Source: an uncultured Alphaproteobacteria bacterium (lineage in GTDB: Bacteria > Pseudomonadota > Alphaproteobacteria > Micavibrionales > Micavibrionaceae). From it: a stretch of 64,000 nt of DNA. The notes under the pieces were generated by a model. That model was given only the letters and a program-made list of their open reading frames with translations. It searched no databases and was not told the origin of the DNA. This document shows positions 34,261-43,689 of the stretch, in pieces. The stretch lies in NCBI GenBank assembly GCA_946481075.1, contig CAMLMC010000004.1, positions 62,001 to 126,000 of the forward strand, in the 5' to 3' direction. Position numbers and translations under genes: made by a program. The stretch's first letter is position 1. Each line of letters begins with the position of its first letter.

Positions 34261-35253
34261 ATGAAACAATTTTGTCTATCCATATCAGCCAAGTTTTTCA
34301 GCATCTTGCTGCTCTCCAGCTTTATGGCACCGGTGGCACACGCCGCCTTTGCCGTTGGTACGGGACCCGGTGACGGGACTATACCATCTCCCCCCGGCGG
34401 TGGCGGAGCTGGCGGCACCACGCTTGGCGGCATCATGGACAATGTCCGCAACAATGCCTCGGACATTTCGGGCATGCTCGCGGGATTCAGTTATCTGGCG
34501 GGCCTCGTTTTTGGTTTTCTGGCGATCATGAAAACCAAGGAACATGTCGAAAACCCGAACCAGACGCCGATTTGGGATCCGATGAAACGCACTCTGGCGG
34601 CGGGTTCCTTTTTTGCGCTGCCGACAATTATAAGCGCGGTCGTCGCAACAGTGGGCGGTGAAAATAGCGGGTATGAGGGCTCCGGCTTTAACGGGGAATC
34701 ATCCGGCGCGGGTCTCGATGCGATGATCGTCCGGCTGATGGCCGATATCTTCGTTCCGGCACAATGGCTGTTCGGCTGGTTCGGATATATCGCGGGTATC
34801 ATGCTGGTCCTGATCGGTATTTCCCGCCTTCTGAAATCCGAACAGGATGGGCCGCGCGGCCCCACGGGGATCGGCACCATCATGACGTTCCTCGTTGCAG
34901 GATGCCTGTTCTCCCTCAACGCAATGATCTCTTATCTTTCAGAAACATTGTTCGGTGACGCCTCGATCGCGACCAGCGGCCAATTGCGTTATACCGATGG
35001 CCTTGGCGAATCCGCCGCCCACGCACATGCGGTCATTTCGGCCATCGTGGCCTTCTCTATCGTTCTTGGCTGGGTCAGTATTATCCGCGGATTTTTCATC
35101 CTGCGCGGGGTCAGCGAAGGGAATTCCCAAGCCTCCATGATGGCGGCGATCACACATCTGATCGGCGGCGCACTCGCCATCAATCTCGGCCCGATTATCA
35201 ACGCGGTGCAGGATACGCTCGGCATTTCCACGTACGGCATCACGTTCAGCTAA
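34261..35253 (+). CDS. Dot/Icm-like membrane protein: DotP/IcmD-like plus DotE/IcmC-like modules
   Basis: A 330-residue exported polytopic protein. A signal peptide (ending PVAHA, about residue 28) and a Gly/Pro linker lead to a first two-helix module (residues 70-130) with AIMKTKEHVENPNQTP, the same pattern as the DotP/IcmD-like protein at 41463-41864 (K-x-K-x-H-V-E-N-P-x-Q-T-P). A second module (residues 160-320) has four helices with VPAQWLFGWFGYIAGIMLVLIGI, SIIRGFFILRG and THLIGGALAINLGPIINAV, the DotE/IcmC-like pattern. In Legionella these are separate proteins. It stands apart from both secretion blocks, on the opposite strand. A terminator follows. Confidence 0.75.
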   Translation: MKQFCLSISAKFFSILLLSSFMAPVAHAAFAVGTGPGDGTIPSPPGGGGAGGTTLGGIMDNVRNNASDISGMLAGFSYLAGLVFGFLAIMKTKEHVENPNQTPIWDPMKRTLAAGSFFALPTIISAVVATVGGENSGYEGSGFNGESSGAGLDAMIVRLMADIFVPAQWLFGWFGYIAGIMLVLIGISRLLKSEQDGPRGPTGIGTIMTFLVAGCLFSLNAMISYLSETLFGDASIATSGQLRYTDGLGESAAHAHAVISAIVAFSIVLGWVSIIRGFFILRGVSEGNSQASMMAAITHLIGGALAINLGPIINAVQDTLGISTYGITFS

Positions 35254-35283
35254 AGAATTTTACCTCCCTGGTAAATACAAACT

Positions 35284-35312
35284 GGGGGAGCCACGGCTCC
35301 CCCTTCTTTTTC
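35284..35312 (+). terminator. intrinsic terminator after the Dot/Icm-like fusion gene
   Basis: The stem GGGGGAGC/GCTCCCCC with a short loop is followed by TTCTTTTTC, about 30 bases after the stop codon. Confidence 0.82.
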
Positions 35313-35366
35313 GCTTTATATCATCGTCATCATCCGTCGCTGACGCTCCGTCGATCCGATCTCATA

Positions 35367-35735
<369 letters not shown>

Positions 35736-35802
35736 CTAACTGGTTATCACCGTAGAACATTTGCGTGCCTCTGGAAAGGGGCATCCGTTAAGGATGCGGA
35801 AG

Positions 35803-37014
35803 ATGGGCAAAAAACCGGACATAGTCTATGACGTGATAATCGCCGGCGGCGGCCCCGCCGGATGCGCCATGGCGGCCTTGCTGGGCCGGGCCGGCCTTTC
35901 CATCGCCTGCATCGACCGTGACGACAAGGCCCACCCGCCCGCGCCCGATGGCCGCGCCATCGCCGTCTCTTACGGCTCCTCCAAAATCCTAACTTCCGCC
36001 GGGGCGTGGGGCGCGCTGGAGAACAAAAAATGCGCCATCGACCATATCGATATAACCGATAACGGTTCTCCCGCCCTGTTGCAATTTCTGGCGCAGGATG
36101 CCGGGGCACCTGCTTTCGGCTGGGTTGTCGAAAACCATCATCTGCGCGCGGCCTTGCTTGAAAATCTGAAACCGCTTTCGAACGTCGATCATATCTCACC
36201 CGCCGCCATTACGGATTACAGGTTGGACAAGGATGCGGTGCACGCCGTTCTGGATGATGGCCGCACCCTGAGCGCCAAACTGGTCATCGGCGCGGATGGC
36301 CGCAATTCCTTCACCCGCGAATGGATGGGCATCGGCACGCGCGGATGGGCCTATCAACAGCGCGCTGTCTTGTGCATCGTGCATCATGCCAGTCCACATG
36401 AGAATATTGCCGTTGAGGATTTTCGCGATGAAGGCCCCTTTGCCATTCTGCCCTTGCTGGACGATGCGCAAGGCAGCCACCGGTCCTCTATTGTCTGGAC
36501 CGAGCAGGAAAAAGAAAAATCATCGGCCGGCACATGGAATGATGAAACATTTATGACGGCATTGAAGGAACGCTTTCCTGCCCGTTACGGTGATATTCTT
36601 GCCGTCGGGAAACGCTTCTCCTATCCAATCGGCCTTAGTCACGCACACGACTATATCGCACCGCGCATGGCGCTGATCGCCGATGCGGCGCATGGCATCC
36701 ACCCTATTGCAGGTCAAGGCCTCAACCTTGGTTTGCGCGATGTGGCGGCGCTTGCGGATATTCTGATTTCAGCAAAACAAAATGGGCTGGATATCGGCGA
36801 CCGCGCCCTGCTCGAACGTTATCAACGTGCGCGCCGCATAGATAATATGGGTATGATCGCCTTTACGGATACACTCGATAAAATTTTTTCGAATAAATTC
36901 CCGCCGATGCGGCTGGCCCGCAAAGCAGGGCTGCGCCTGATCGGAAAATCAAAACGGGCACAGCGTTTCTTTATGCGATATGCCATGGGATCGGGCGGCA
37001 TTACCCGCGAATAA
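35803..37014 (+). CDS. UbiH/UbiF-family FAD-dependent hydroxylase (ubiquinone synthesis)
   Basis: A 403-residue aromatic-ring monooxygenase of the Ubi/Coq6 family. It has FAD-binding VIIAGGGPAGCAMAALLG, middle motif VIGADGRNSFTREWMG and late FAD motif LIADAAHGIHPIAGQGLNLGLRDVAALAD. It probably hydroxylates a polyprenylphenol intermediate; which position cannot be told. The ATG at 35803 is preferred because AAGGA lies 9 bases upstream; an ATG nine bases earlier is also in frame. It converges on the dotO-linked gene with a 2-base gap. Confidence 0.88.
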   Translation: MGKKPDIVYDVIIAGGGPAGCAMAALLGRAGLSIACIDRDDKAHPPAPDGRAIAVSYGSSKILTSAGAWGALENKKCAIDHIDITDNGSPALLQFLAQDAGAPAFGWVVENHHLRAALLENLKPLSNVDHISPAAITDYRLDKDAVHAVLDDGRTLSAKLVIGADGRNSFTREWMGIGTRGWAYQQRAVLCIVHHASPHENIAVEDFRDEGPFAILPLLDDAQGSHRSSIVWTEQEKEKSSAGTWNDETFMTALKERFPARYGDILAVGKRFSYPIGLSHAHDYIAPRMALIADAAHGIHPIAGQGLNLGLRDVAALADILISAKQNGLDIGDRALLERYQRARRIDNMGMIAFTDTLDKIFSNKFPPMRLARKAGLRLIGKSKRAQRFFMRYAMGSGGITRE

Positions 37015-37016
37015 AT

Positions 37017-37613
37017 CTATTCGTTAAGCAGCTGGTTCTTCCATTCCGGCGGCATGACCCGATATGGATCGCTGTTAACAATCACGGGTAAAATCTTGTT
37101 CGCCTCATCGATAAAATCATTACCGACGCGTTCACGGTTGCGAAGAATATCCGTGATCTGCATGCCGCCATCTGGACCGCGTCCGAATTTGCATTCATAC
37201 ATCTCGAGTTTGTATTGGCCGAACGCGTCGATGCTGGTGAAATAAATCCGTACCGTGGTTGCAGACCCTTCGACATTGATATGGCGGAGTGTATTTGGAT
37301 ATTGCGTCTGCATTTCCAAAAGCGTGGAACAAACGCCATACGCCATAGAACCTTTTTTGGGCTGGCATGAATAAACCGAGTAAATCAGGATCAAACAGGC
37401 CAGAACGGCGGCGCCAATCATCCCGTATTTTTTATAAAGGGCAATTTTTTCGGGGTCTGTTTGCTTCTTTGCCGCCGCGGATAATTGCGCGTCCAGATTT
37501 TCATCGGCAAACAACGATAAGATCGGCTTTGGCGGAGCTTCCGTGTCCACGCCTTCAGTCACGGCCTCTGGCGGCGTTAGGGTGTTCTTGTCGGATTCGT
37601 CGTTATCGCTCAT
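37017..37613 (-). CDS. inner-membrane protein downstream of dotO, hypothetical
   Basis: A 198-residue protein. An acidic/polar cytoplasmic N-terminus of about 65 residues precedes one transmembrane helix (MIGAAVLACLILIYSVYSC), and a periplasmic domain of about 110 residues follows, with Cys in YGVCSTLLEMQ and YECKFGRG. It starts only 3 bases after the dotO stop, so it is transcribed and probably coupled with it. The single-pass layout is like that of DotI/DotJ-class components, but the sequence does not convince me of homology. Likely an accessory subunit of this secretion system. Confidence 0.7.
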   Translation of the reverse strand: MSDNDESDKNTLTPPEAVTEGVDTEAPPKPILSLFADENLDAQLSAAAKKQTDPEKIALYKKYGMIGAAVLACLILIYSVYSCQPKKGSMAYGVCSTLLEMQTQYPNTLRHINVEGSATTVRIYFTSIDAFGQYKLEMYECKFGRGPDGGMQITDILRNRERVGNDFIDEANKILPVIVNSDPYRVMPPEWKNQLLNE

Positions 37614-37616
37614 TGG

Positions 37617-40600
37617 TTACGTATCCTGCGGCGGCGGCGATGCACTTGCCGCGGCCTCTTCGGGACTGCGCAGCTTCGTGCCGCTGGCGGCCACCAATTC
37701 TTCGACAATCTCTTCGACCACCTGACTGACCGCAGCAGAACGCAGCTCGCCTTTTTCGGCAAGCATCATGACACGGCGCTTGATTTCACCGCGCGCCGAT
37801 CCGCCCGGAAAGTTGACGGCCAGCATCTGCCGGGCACGGCTGGCACCCAGCCTTGCGTAAAGACGGGAGCGGATCGCTACATCTTCGGCAGAGGTCGAGA
37901 GCGCCCATAATTCGATCGGCCCAAGTGTGTTGAGCAAATGCTGTTCATATTTGCCCTCGATCGTGCCAAGCACAAAGAGCGCAGGTGCGCCCCCGGCACG
38001 CGGACCCGTCAATTTGTAACGGATGATATTGCGCGCGGTTTGTGACAGACCAAAACGTTCACGGATATTATCGACCGCGGAATCCGAAATCGCCGCGCCG
38101 AGAACCCAGATGCCCGTGGCGAGATCAACCATGTCATTGTCGAAATCGTCAAGAAGTTGCGAAGACAATGCAATCTGTACGCCGCGTTTACGTCCCTCGC
38201 GCACGTCACGTACCACCTGTGCCCGCACAGAATGGGATTTGGATGTGCGATGAAACTCGTCATAACAAAGACGCTTGGGCGTCTCCATAATGTTCTGGAT
38301 TCGCAATTCGTGATACAGCCTGTACTTCTCTGGAATATGTTCGATCATTTCCATGCCGACCCACCAGCTGCGCACCAGCACGTGCCGCGCCAGCATATAC
38401 ATGATAGATGTTTGGCGGTCCGCAGAGTCATCGCCCTGCGGCGATACATCCATCAGATCGAGCGAACAGACGCGGGCGTTCGAAACTTCGAACCGCGTGA
38501 TCCCAGCAAGAATTGGAAATTCCCGAATGGATGATGTGATCATCCGCTCAAACGCATTGATGACGGATTCCGCCGTCGGGCCAACAGCCGTTTGTTCAAG
38601 CAACGATCTGATTTGCGGACGGCGCGAAGCAGTGATGGCGTCCGATAGCGTCGGAACCGCATGGCGCTGTGCTAGCGCCGCGATATGCGGTTCGTTCAAA
38701 TCGAACATGCGGTCGACAACATCCCACCAATACGGGTCTGTCGGCAGATGCAGATTGTATTTTGCGATCGCCTCATCCACTTCCGGATCAAGGCGCGGCA
38801 GATATGGGCGCGGCTCGGCGTTCGCGGCGCTGTCATCGCGCCAGCGGAACATCTCGTCGACAACAAGGCCTGCAAGCTGCTGGATCCCGTCATAGGGCCG
38901 CTCGCCGCCCGGCGGCGTACAAAGCAGAGTGATCAGTTCGACAAGATAGGCACGTTCATCCAGCATCGGATAACGACAGCCAAGCTGTGTGTCGAACGGG
39001 TTCACCGCATAGTCCTGCGTCATCTGCAGGCGATAGCTGGCTGCCTCATGCTGGCGATCATCAGGCAGCGCCTCCTTGATCAACGAAATCATACCGGATG
39101 AAGACGGGCCAATATCGATGATGGCCACATACGGCAATTGCGAAAGGCCCGGCGTCAGACAGGTAGCGATGTTGGTGGAATTCAAAAGAACGGATTTACC
39201 CGCTCCCGGCTGTGCGAAGATCAGGTCGAACCATGTTGTCGTAACGTTTGTGCCGGTCTGGTAAGGCCAGACTTTTCCATCGGGCGTACGGAACAGCATC
39301 GCGCCCTTGTCGAAGGGGGAGCTTGGCCGTTGCCACGGCATCAGCTTCATGACTTCGAACATCGGCGCGATGGCCGTAGGCGCGGTCCCAGCGCAATGGA
39401 TACCAAGCGCAGAGGACATCACGCAATCGAGCGGGTCACCCGAAAATTCGGACACCTGACAATAGCCCCAGCTTTCAGTCGCCTGTATCAGGTTGGCGAG
39501 CCTGTCTTGCAACAAGCGCAGATTGTCGCGCGGCGCCCATGTGGCAAGCGATATGCGCATCCGCACGACAGGTTCTTTTCGCGCCATACGCTGAAGGCCT
39601 TCGAGGGAGAATTTGATTTGTTTGTTGACCGCGCTGGTCACACCCAGAATAGTTGCGGCAAAGGCGCGGAATTGTGTGGAGTAGGCGCCGCCCCCTTCGA
39701 TCAGGAAGGAAATACGGTATGGCACCTTCGCTTCGAACAGGCGGTTCAGCAGCATCGGGAACGGACTGGGGTCCATCGGCGCCAGCGTCATATCGGCCCC
39801 GCCCCAAATCTGGTCACCGATACGAACGATAGATTCGTTCAGCACATAACAATCCGCGAGCGCGAGTTGTTGTTTCAAGGTCGGCCAGACGATATCCGAA
39901 AGGTCGGCGCGGGTCAGCGGTGCCCGCGGCGGGATCGGCTCGCCGGGCAGGCAGGCGCGCCAGTCTTCGTGTGCCTTGCTGGGGTAGAGGTTGTTTTTGA
40001 TGGTGCGCAGCGCATCATGCACGTTCATCACATCGGCCTTGATACCGAGTTCGTCAAGCGAGGAGAGGACAGCGGCCGTATAGGAGCGATGGCGCGTACG
40101 CAAGGCGTCGAGCGCGGCCAGAGGGTTCTGGCCATAACCGGCCCTGATCCATTTCTTTTTGCGGGATTCCTGCGTCGCCCGTTTCAATTCATTCTTGGTC
40201 AGGATCGACGGGCGTGTCCACAGAACGTAGTAACATTCCTCGAACGACAGATAACGGGACAGGTGACGTACACGTTCATCGAACACATCCTTGACATCCA
40301 GTTCGATTGCTTCGGCCGTCATGCGCGAAGGACGGAGCAAATCCTCAAGATGCGGGGCGATGCGGTTGGGGTCGCGGGCAAAATAAACCTGCATCGCATG
40401 GCCTTGGCGGTCAAACCGCGCCCCAATCTTGATGGTCGCCCCTTCGACCAGATAATTATACTCTTCCTCGCCGATAATCTGGCGGCTGCCATCGACACGC
40501 AGATAGGTCACCAGCGAACCATCGGAGGCCGCAAGGGTCACCTCGTCATCCGCTGTTTCAAGCCGGATAAAGGATTCAAGCGATTGCTTCATCGCCGTTT

Positions 40601-40634
40601 GGAACGGCGCCAGTATTTTGTCAAAAATCCGCAT
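37617..40634 (-). CDS. dotO: type IVB secretion ATPase DotO/IcmB (TraU-like)
   Basis: A 1005-residue VirB4-class ATPase that energises the Dot/Icm apparatus at the inner membrane. Walker A is QPGAGKSVLLNSTNIA near residue 475. The C-terminal half has CYDEFHRTSK (Walker-B-like), RDVREGRKRGVQIALSSQLLDDF and a hydrophobic ATGIWVLGA segment. The length matches Legionella DotO (1009 residues), and the N-terminal half has the family's LRVDGSRQIIGEEEYN region. It follows dotN after a 125-bp gap containing a TATAAT. The last codons are Ala/Ser/Pro-rich. Confidence 0.92.
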   Translation of the reverse strand: MRIFDKILAPFQTAMKQSLESFIRLETADDEVTLAASDGSLVTYLRVDGSRQIIGEEEYNYLVEGATIKIGARFDRQGHAMQVYFARDPNRIAPHLEDLLRPSRMTAEAIELDVKDVFDERVRHLSRYLSFEECYYVLWTRPSILTKNELKRATQESRKKKWIRAGYGQNPLAALDALRTRHRSYTAAVLSSLDELGIKADVMNVHDALRTIKNNLYPSKAHEDWRACLPGEPIPPRAPLTRADLSDIVWPTLKQQLALADCYVLNESIVRIGDQIWGGADMTLAPMDPSPFPMLLNRLFEAKVPYRISFLIEGGGAYSTQFRAFAATILGVTSAVNKQIKFSLEGLQRMARKEPVVRMRISLATWAPRDNLRLLQDRLANLIQATESWGYCQVSEFSGDPLDCVMSSALGIHCAGTAPTAIAPMFEVMKLMPWQRPSSPFDKGAMLFRTPDGKVWPYQTGTNVTTTWFDLIFAQPGAGKSVLLNSTNIATCLTPGLSQLPYVAIIDIGPSSSGMISLIKEALPDDRQHEAASYRLQMTQDYAVNPFDTQLGCRYPMLDERAYLVELITLLCTPPGGERPYDGIQQLAGLVVDEMFRWRDDSAANAEPRPYLPRLDPEVDEAIAKYNLHLPTDPYWWDVVDRMFDLNEPHIAALAQRHAVPTLSDAITASRRPQIRSLLEQTAVGPTAESVINAFERMITSSIREFPILAGITRFEVSNARVCSLDLMDVSPQGDDSADRQTSIMYMLARHVLVRSWWVGMEMIEHIPEKYRLYHELRIQNIMETPKRLCYDEFHRTSKSHSVRAQVVRDVREGRKRGVQIALSSQLLDDFDNDMVDLATGIWVLGAAISDSAVDNIRERFGLSQTARNIIRYKLTGPRAGGAPALFVLGTIEGKYEQHLLNTLGPIELWALSTSAEDVAIRSRLYARLGASRARQMLAVNFPGGSARGEIKRRVMMLAEKGELRSAAVSQVVEEIVEELVAASGTKLRSPEEAAASASPPPQDT

Positions 40635-40679
40635 CGAGCCCAGATGGTCTTTTTAAAAGAAATGTCAGTGTATTAGGGT

Positions 40680-40685
40680 ATTATA
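40680..40685 (-). promoter_or_regulatory. possible -10 element ahead of dotO
   Basis: Minus-strand TATAAT lies 46 bases upstream of the dotO ATG in the dotN-dotO gap. No convincing -35 is present at the right distance, so a separate dotO promoter is only a possibility. Confidence 0.25.
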
Positions 40686-40759
40686 CTACGCACCGACAAT
40701 ATAGGGGAAATTTGAAAATCTTGCAGGTTTTCCGGCGTGTGCGGATCATGGATTTTTAA

Positions 40760-41449
40760 TTACGCAGCATCCTGCTTTGCTTTTGCATAAAGCGTTTTCC
40801 ATTGCGCGGGAATCTTGCCGCCGAACGGCCCGTCTTTCGAACGCCAATAGGCCAGTATTTGCGGGAACTGGTTGAACTTCAGTTCGCCTTCGCTGATGTT
40901 GCGACGATCGAGCGGGAAGAGACGAATGCCGTCTAGTTTTTCGCCACGCTGTGCGTAATGTTTAGGCCCCAAAAAATCGCGCATGACATTGGCGAGGATG
41001 AACGGATCATCTGTCGAAATACGCGCCTTCGCATCTTCGCGCCGGGCCATGATGGCCTCCAGCGCACTGCGGGCGCTATCGGCCATTGTTCCTTGCGAGA
41101 TCCGCGCAACATAAATCGCCCGGGCAATGTGGGAGAGTTCGTGCTGCTGCAATTCAGGCAGCCATACCAGCACACCGGAATTCATCTGGCTGGTTTTTTC
41201 CAGATCGAAACATTGCTGACAAAAGATACAACCCGTCACCATGTTGTCAGGACGCAAGTCATCGGGGTTGCCGTTGATGAAATGCACTTCCTGATATTTC
41301 GTGGATTGAAAGCCGCAGAACCGGCAAGTGTGATTGTCACGTTCCAAAATTTTCTGGCGCGCTTCGGCTATCACCTGCGCGGGCTTATCAGAAGAATTGG
41401 CATTGCCCGGCGTGCGGACAATGCCCAATGTAATTGGCAAGAGTGCCAT
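40760..41449 (-). CDS. dotN: DotN/IcmJ-like zinc-binding protein
   Basis: A 229-residue soluble protein of the IcmJ/DotN family, in Legionella part of the DotL-DotM coupling subcomplex. The HNH-like zinc site is visible: C42-R-F-C45 followed by EVHFINGNPDDLRPDN and a C74-I-F-C77-Q-Q-C80 cluster. The start MALLPITLGIVRTPGN at 41449 is 13 bases after the dotP-like stop, and the longer ORF upstream only reads the antisense of that gene. The coupling protein DotL itself is not in this window, so its partner must be encoded elsewhere if the system is complete. Confidence 0.85.
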   Translation of the reverse strand: MALLPITLGIVRTPGNANSSDKPAQVIAEARQKILERDNHTCRFCGFQSTKYQEVHFINGNPDDLRPDNMVTGCIFCQQCFDLEKTSQMNSGVLVWLPELQQHELSHIARAIYVARISQGTMADSARSALEAIMARREDAKARISTDDPFILANVMRDFLGPKHYAQRGEKLDGIRLFPLDRRNISEGELKFNQFPQILAYWRSKDGPFGGKIPAQWKTLYAKAKQDAA

Positions 41450-41462
41450 GAATACCCTTCGA

Positions 41463-41864
41463 TTACTTCGTGTCGAAAGTGATGGCTTCAACCGGCGGCG
41501 GGGCAACGCCCGAACCATCGGCACCGATTGTTGTCTGCATCGCTTCGTATACGATCGGCAGGGCAAAGAGACCACCACCCGCTGCGAGGCGGATCGCACC
41601 CTGTTGCAACGGAGTCTGCCCCGGATTTTCCACGTGGTCTTTGATTTTCAGAATACCCAGCACGCCGAGCAGAATGCCCATCATGTAGGAAATACCGGAA
41701 ATCAGGCCCGGAATGCCGGAAATCGATTCTTCCATGTTTTGTACAATGTCGTTAAAGCCCTGGCCGCCGCCTGCGGTTGCAGAGGCTTGTTCAACCCCGG
41801 AGACCAGACCGATGAAAGTCGCGGCCCCTGCGGTCATCATTTTTGTTCGTAGTTTCTTTGTCAT
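41463..41864 (-). CDS. dotP: DotP/IcmD-like small membrane protein
   Basis: A 133-residue protein, close to Legionella IcmD in length. It has a signal-like N-terminus (LRTKMMTAGAATFIGLVSGVEQASA), then two hydrophobic helices around SGISYMMGILLGVLGILKIKDHVENPGQTP and AAGGGLFALPIVYEAM. The K-x-K-x-H-x-x-N-P-x-Q-x-P loop is the family's mark and is shared with the first module of the gene at 34261. AGGAGA precedes the ATG by a good distance. It starts the dotP-dotN-dotO half-operon after a 343-bp gap. Confidence 0.83.
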   Translation of the reverse strand: MTKKLRTKMMTAGAATFIGLVSGVEQASATAGGGQGFNDIVQNMEESISGIPGLISGISYMMGILLGVLGILKIKDHVENPGQTPLQQGAIRLAAGGGLFALPIVYEAMQTTIGADGSGVAPPPVEAITFDTK

Positions 41865-41949
41865 CGTCGTTCTCCTGTTAAAGTCCTGTAACCTGTTAAG
41901 TCGTCCCGTCCGCAAATCAATTCGTTGCTATTTTGCCACCTGTTACCCC

Positions 41950-41955
41950 AGTATA
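41950..41955 (-). promoter_or_regulatory. possible -10 element for dotP-dotN-dotO
   Basis: Minus-strand TATACT lies 85 bases upstream of the dotP-like ATG. The -35 candidate at 17-18 bases (TTCGCA) is weak. Confidence 0.3.
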
Positions 41956-42085
41956 CAAAATCAAAATTGTTTTTGCGAATTTGGAGATTTCCTTTATCGG
42001 GGCTATCTTCTAATCCTCGCCGGAATGCCCTTAAAAAGCCTCTCCTTGTTCCATAATTTTATTAGACCATATTTAGGGGAAATAA

Positions 42086-42097
42086 GGCAAATTTGCC
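42086..42097. promoter_or_regulatory. 12-bp perfect palindrome GGCAAATTTGCC
   Basis: A self-complementary site in the gap between the dotF-like and dotP-like genes. Its size and symmetry suit a dimeric repressor operator; no regulator can be named. Confidence 0.35.
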
Positions 42098-42207
42098 CCT
42101 TCATCCTATGGGAACGTCAATTTATCCAATTGTTTTATAAAGGAAATTTTCCAAAACCTAAATAAGGCAGAGCATGCACGAATATGGCACAAATGTGGCA
42201 AATCCCA

Positions 42208-43689
42208 TTATTGAAGGATTTGCCCCTGCGTCCCTTGAACCACCCAGCGCCCGTTGATGTAACTGATCGCCGTGATACGCCCGACGCCTTGCAGGCTCTC
42301 ACCGACCACGACCCCCTGCATATCGCGGGCACCCGGCTTGGAAACCCATGCACGTCCCGGCTGGGCTGCGCGCAGTTCCCATTGTGCTTCCGCCTGAGCG
42401 GCGGCCACTGGCGCCGGAGGTTTTGCGGCAGGCGTCGTTTTACGTGGAGTGGGTGCCGGGGCCTTGGCAATCTCGGCCTTCTGTGCAGCAGCCTTTTTTG
42501 CGGCTTCCTCAGCCTTGGCCGCTCTGTCCTTTGCTGCCTTGGCATCGGCGGCGGCTTTTGCAGCGCGTGCAGCCTCTTCCTCCGACGCCTTTTGCGCCTT
42601 TGCGGCCGTGTCCTTTGCAGCCTTTAATTCCGACTGCAGTTGCGCCACGGTTTGTTCCAGCGCGGCAGACCCATCGGATTGGCCACTGCGCAGGGTATCA
42701 AGCTCGCCTTTCAGGCTCTGCACTTGCGACTGGAGCGTTGCGATTGTTTCCTGAAGGGAAACGACCTGCGCCTCCGCCTCCTCTGCCTTGCGGTTCGCCT
42801 CTTCCAGCTTTGCTGCATCCTCGGCAGAAGGAACAGATGCGACAGGCGTTGTGTTTTCGATTTTCGCTTCTTCCGACGCGGATGCATCAACAACTGGTGC
42901 ACCAATCATTTCTTCCGGCTGTTCCTGAACGGCGATTTGCTGCGCGCCTTCTTCTTCAATGCTGTTTTTCTCGCGCGCGGCTTTCATCTGGTCCAGGATA
43001 TCCTGTGCCGACATTTCGGAAGGTGCCGCCTCCGGCCCGCGAGGGATTTGATCTTCCCCGCCACCGATAACCGGAACCTGTTCGACGACTTCATCGGGCA
43101 TCGGCGTAATCGGCGAAGGCATCGGCGGATTCGCGACGGCATCAACAGGCTGGTTTTCATCCAGAACGGCGACAGAGTCGGGATTATCGAGGAATCCGGC
43201 CCCGCCATCATTCGGCGCCTGTTCGCCTGCAGGTTGTTCGGCTTGCGTGGTTTCGGCCTTCTCATCCTTGGCACCGAAGATCGTGCCGTCAAGAACAGCG
43301 CCGATATTCAGGCTGGAGCGGAAGGATTCACCCTTGTTCGCGTTCATCTGTGCGGTTTTTGTCATGATGGTATAGGCCATCACGCTGCCGCCCAGAAGAA
43401 CGGCACCGATAATCACCATGGTGTTGAAGCTAAGGCTCAATCCCTTGCGTTCGGATGTATTCGTATAAAGGCTTTTTTCCTTTTTTCCTTTGCGGCCAGA
43501 CTGCTCCTCGCCGTCTTCGCCGCCATCCCATTCATCGTCAAAGGTTTCACCTTCGAAATCGGCGTCGTAGTCGTCTTCGGGAATATCGTCATATACACCC
43601 GCATCATCGGACAGATCGGATTCATCGAAATCGAGATCGTCGTAGTTCTCGTCGAAATCATCGTTCTGGTATTTGTTATCGTCCGACAT
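42208..43689 (-). CDS. dotF: DotF/IcmG-like (TraP-like) core-complex protein
   Basis: A 493-residue bitopic inner-membrane protein. A very acidic cytoplasmic N-terminus (about 85 residues, Asp/Glu-rich) is followed by one transmembrane helix near residues 88-109, a Pro/Glu-rich periplasmic linker, a long Ala/Lys/Glu coiled coil (about residues 300-410) and a C-terminal globular domain (WELRAAQPGRAWVSKPG...GVVVGESLQGVGRITAISYINGRWVV). The helix-coil-globule plan and position after dotG fit DotF/IcmG, but it is nearly twice the Legionella length (269 residues). Homology beyond layout rests on the C-terminal pattern only. Confidence 0.65.
   Translation of the reverse strand: MSDDNKYQNDDFDENYDDLDFDESDLSDDAGVYDDIPEDDYDADFEGETFDDEWDGGEDGEEQSGRKGKKEKSLYTNTSERKGLSLSFNTMVIIGAVLLGGSVMAYTIMTKTAQMNANKGESFRSSLNIGAVLDGTIFGAKDEKAETTQAEQPAGEQAPNDGGAGFLDNPDSVAVLDENQPVDAVANPPMPSPITPMPDEVVEQVPVIGGGEDQIPRGPEAAPSEMSAQDILDQMKAAREKNSIEEEGAQQIAVQEQPEEMIGAPVVDASASEEAKIENTTPVASVPSAEDAAKLEEANRKAEEAEAQVVSLQETIATLQSQVQSLKGELDTLRSGQSDGSAALEQTVAQLQSELKAAKDTAAKAQKASEEEAARAAKAAADAKAAKDRAAKAEEAAKKAAAQKAEIAKAPAPTPRKTTPAAKPPAPVAAAQAEAQWELRAAQPGRAWVSKPGARDMQGVVVGESLQGVGRITAISYINGRWVVQGTQGQILQ

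Larger units (their letters stand above)
41865..42207. other. 343-bp AT-rich intergenic gap within the Dot/Icm block
   Basis: No convincing ORF, tRNA or terminator was found here. It separates the dotF-like stop from the dotP-like start on the same strand, which otherwise have near-contiguous neighbours. It holds a perfect 12-bp palindrome (42086-42097) and a TATACT element (41955-41950, minus strand). It is clearly richer in A/T than the flanking genes and probably carries the control region for dotP-dotN-dotO. Confidence 0.6.

Noticed and set aside
39138..40676. A long open frame (512 codons) antisense to dotO
   Set aside because: It lies wholly inside dotO, whose protein shows clear family motifs. 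The antisense frame has arginine/histidine-rich composition typical of shadows of GC-rich genes and no recognisable domain.
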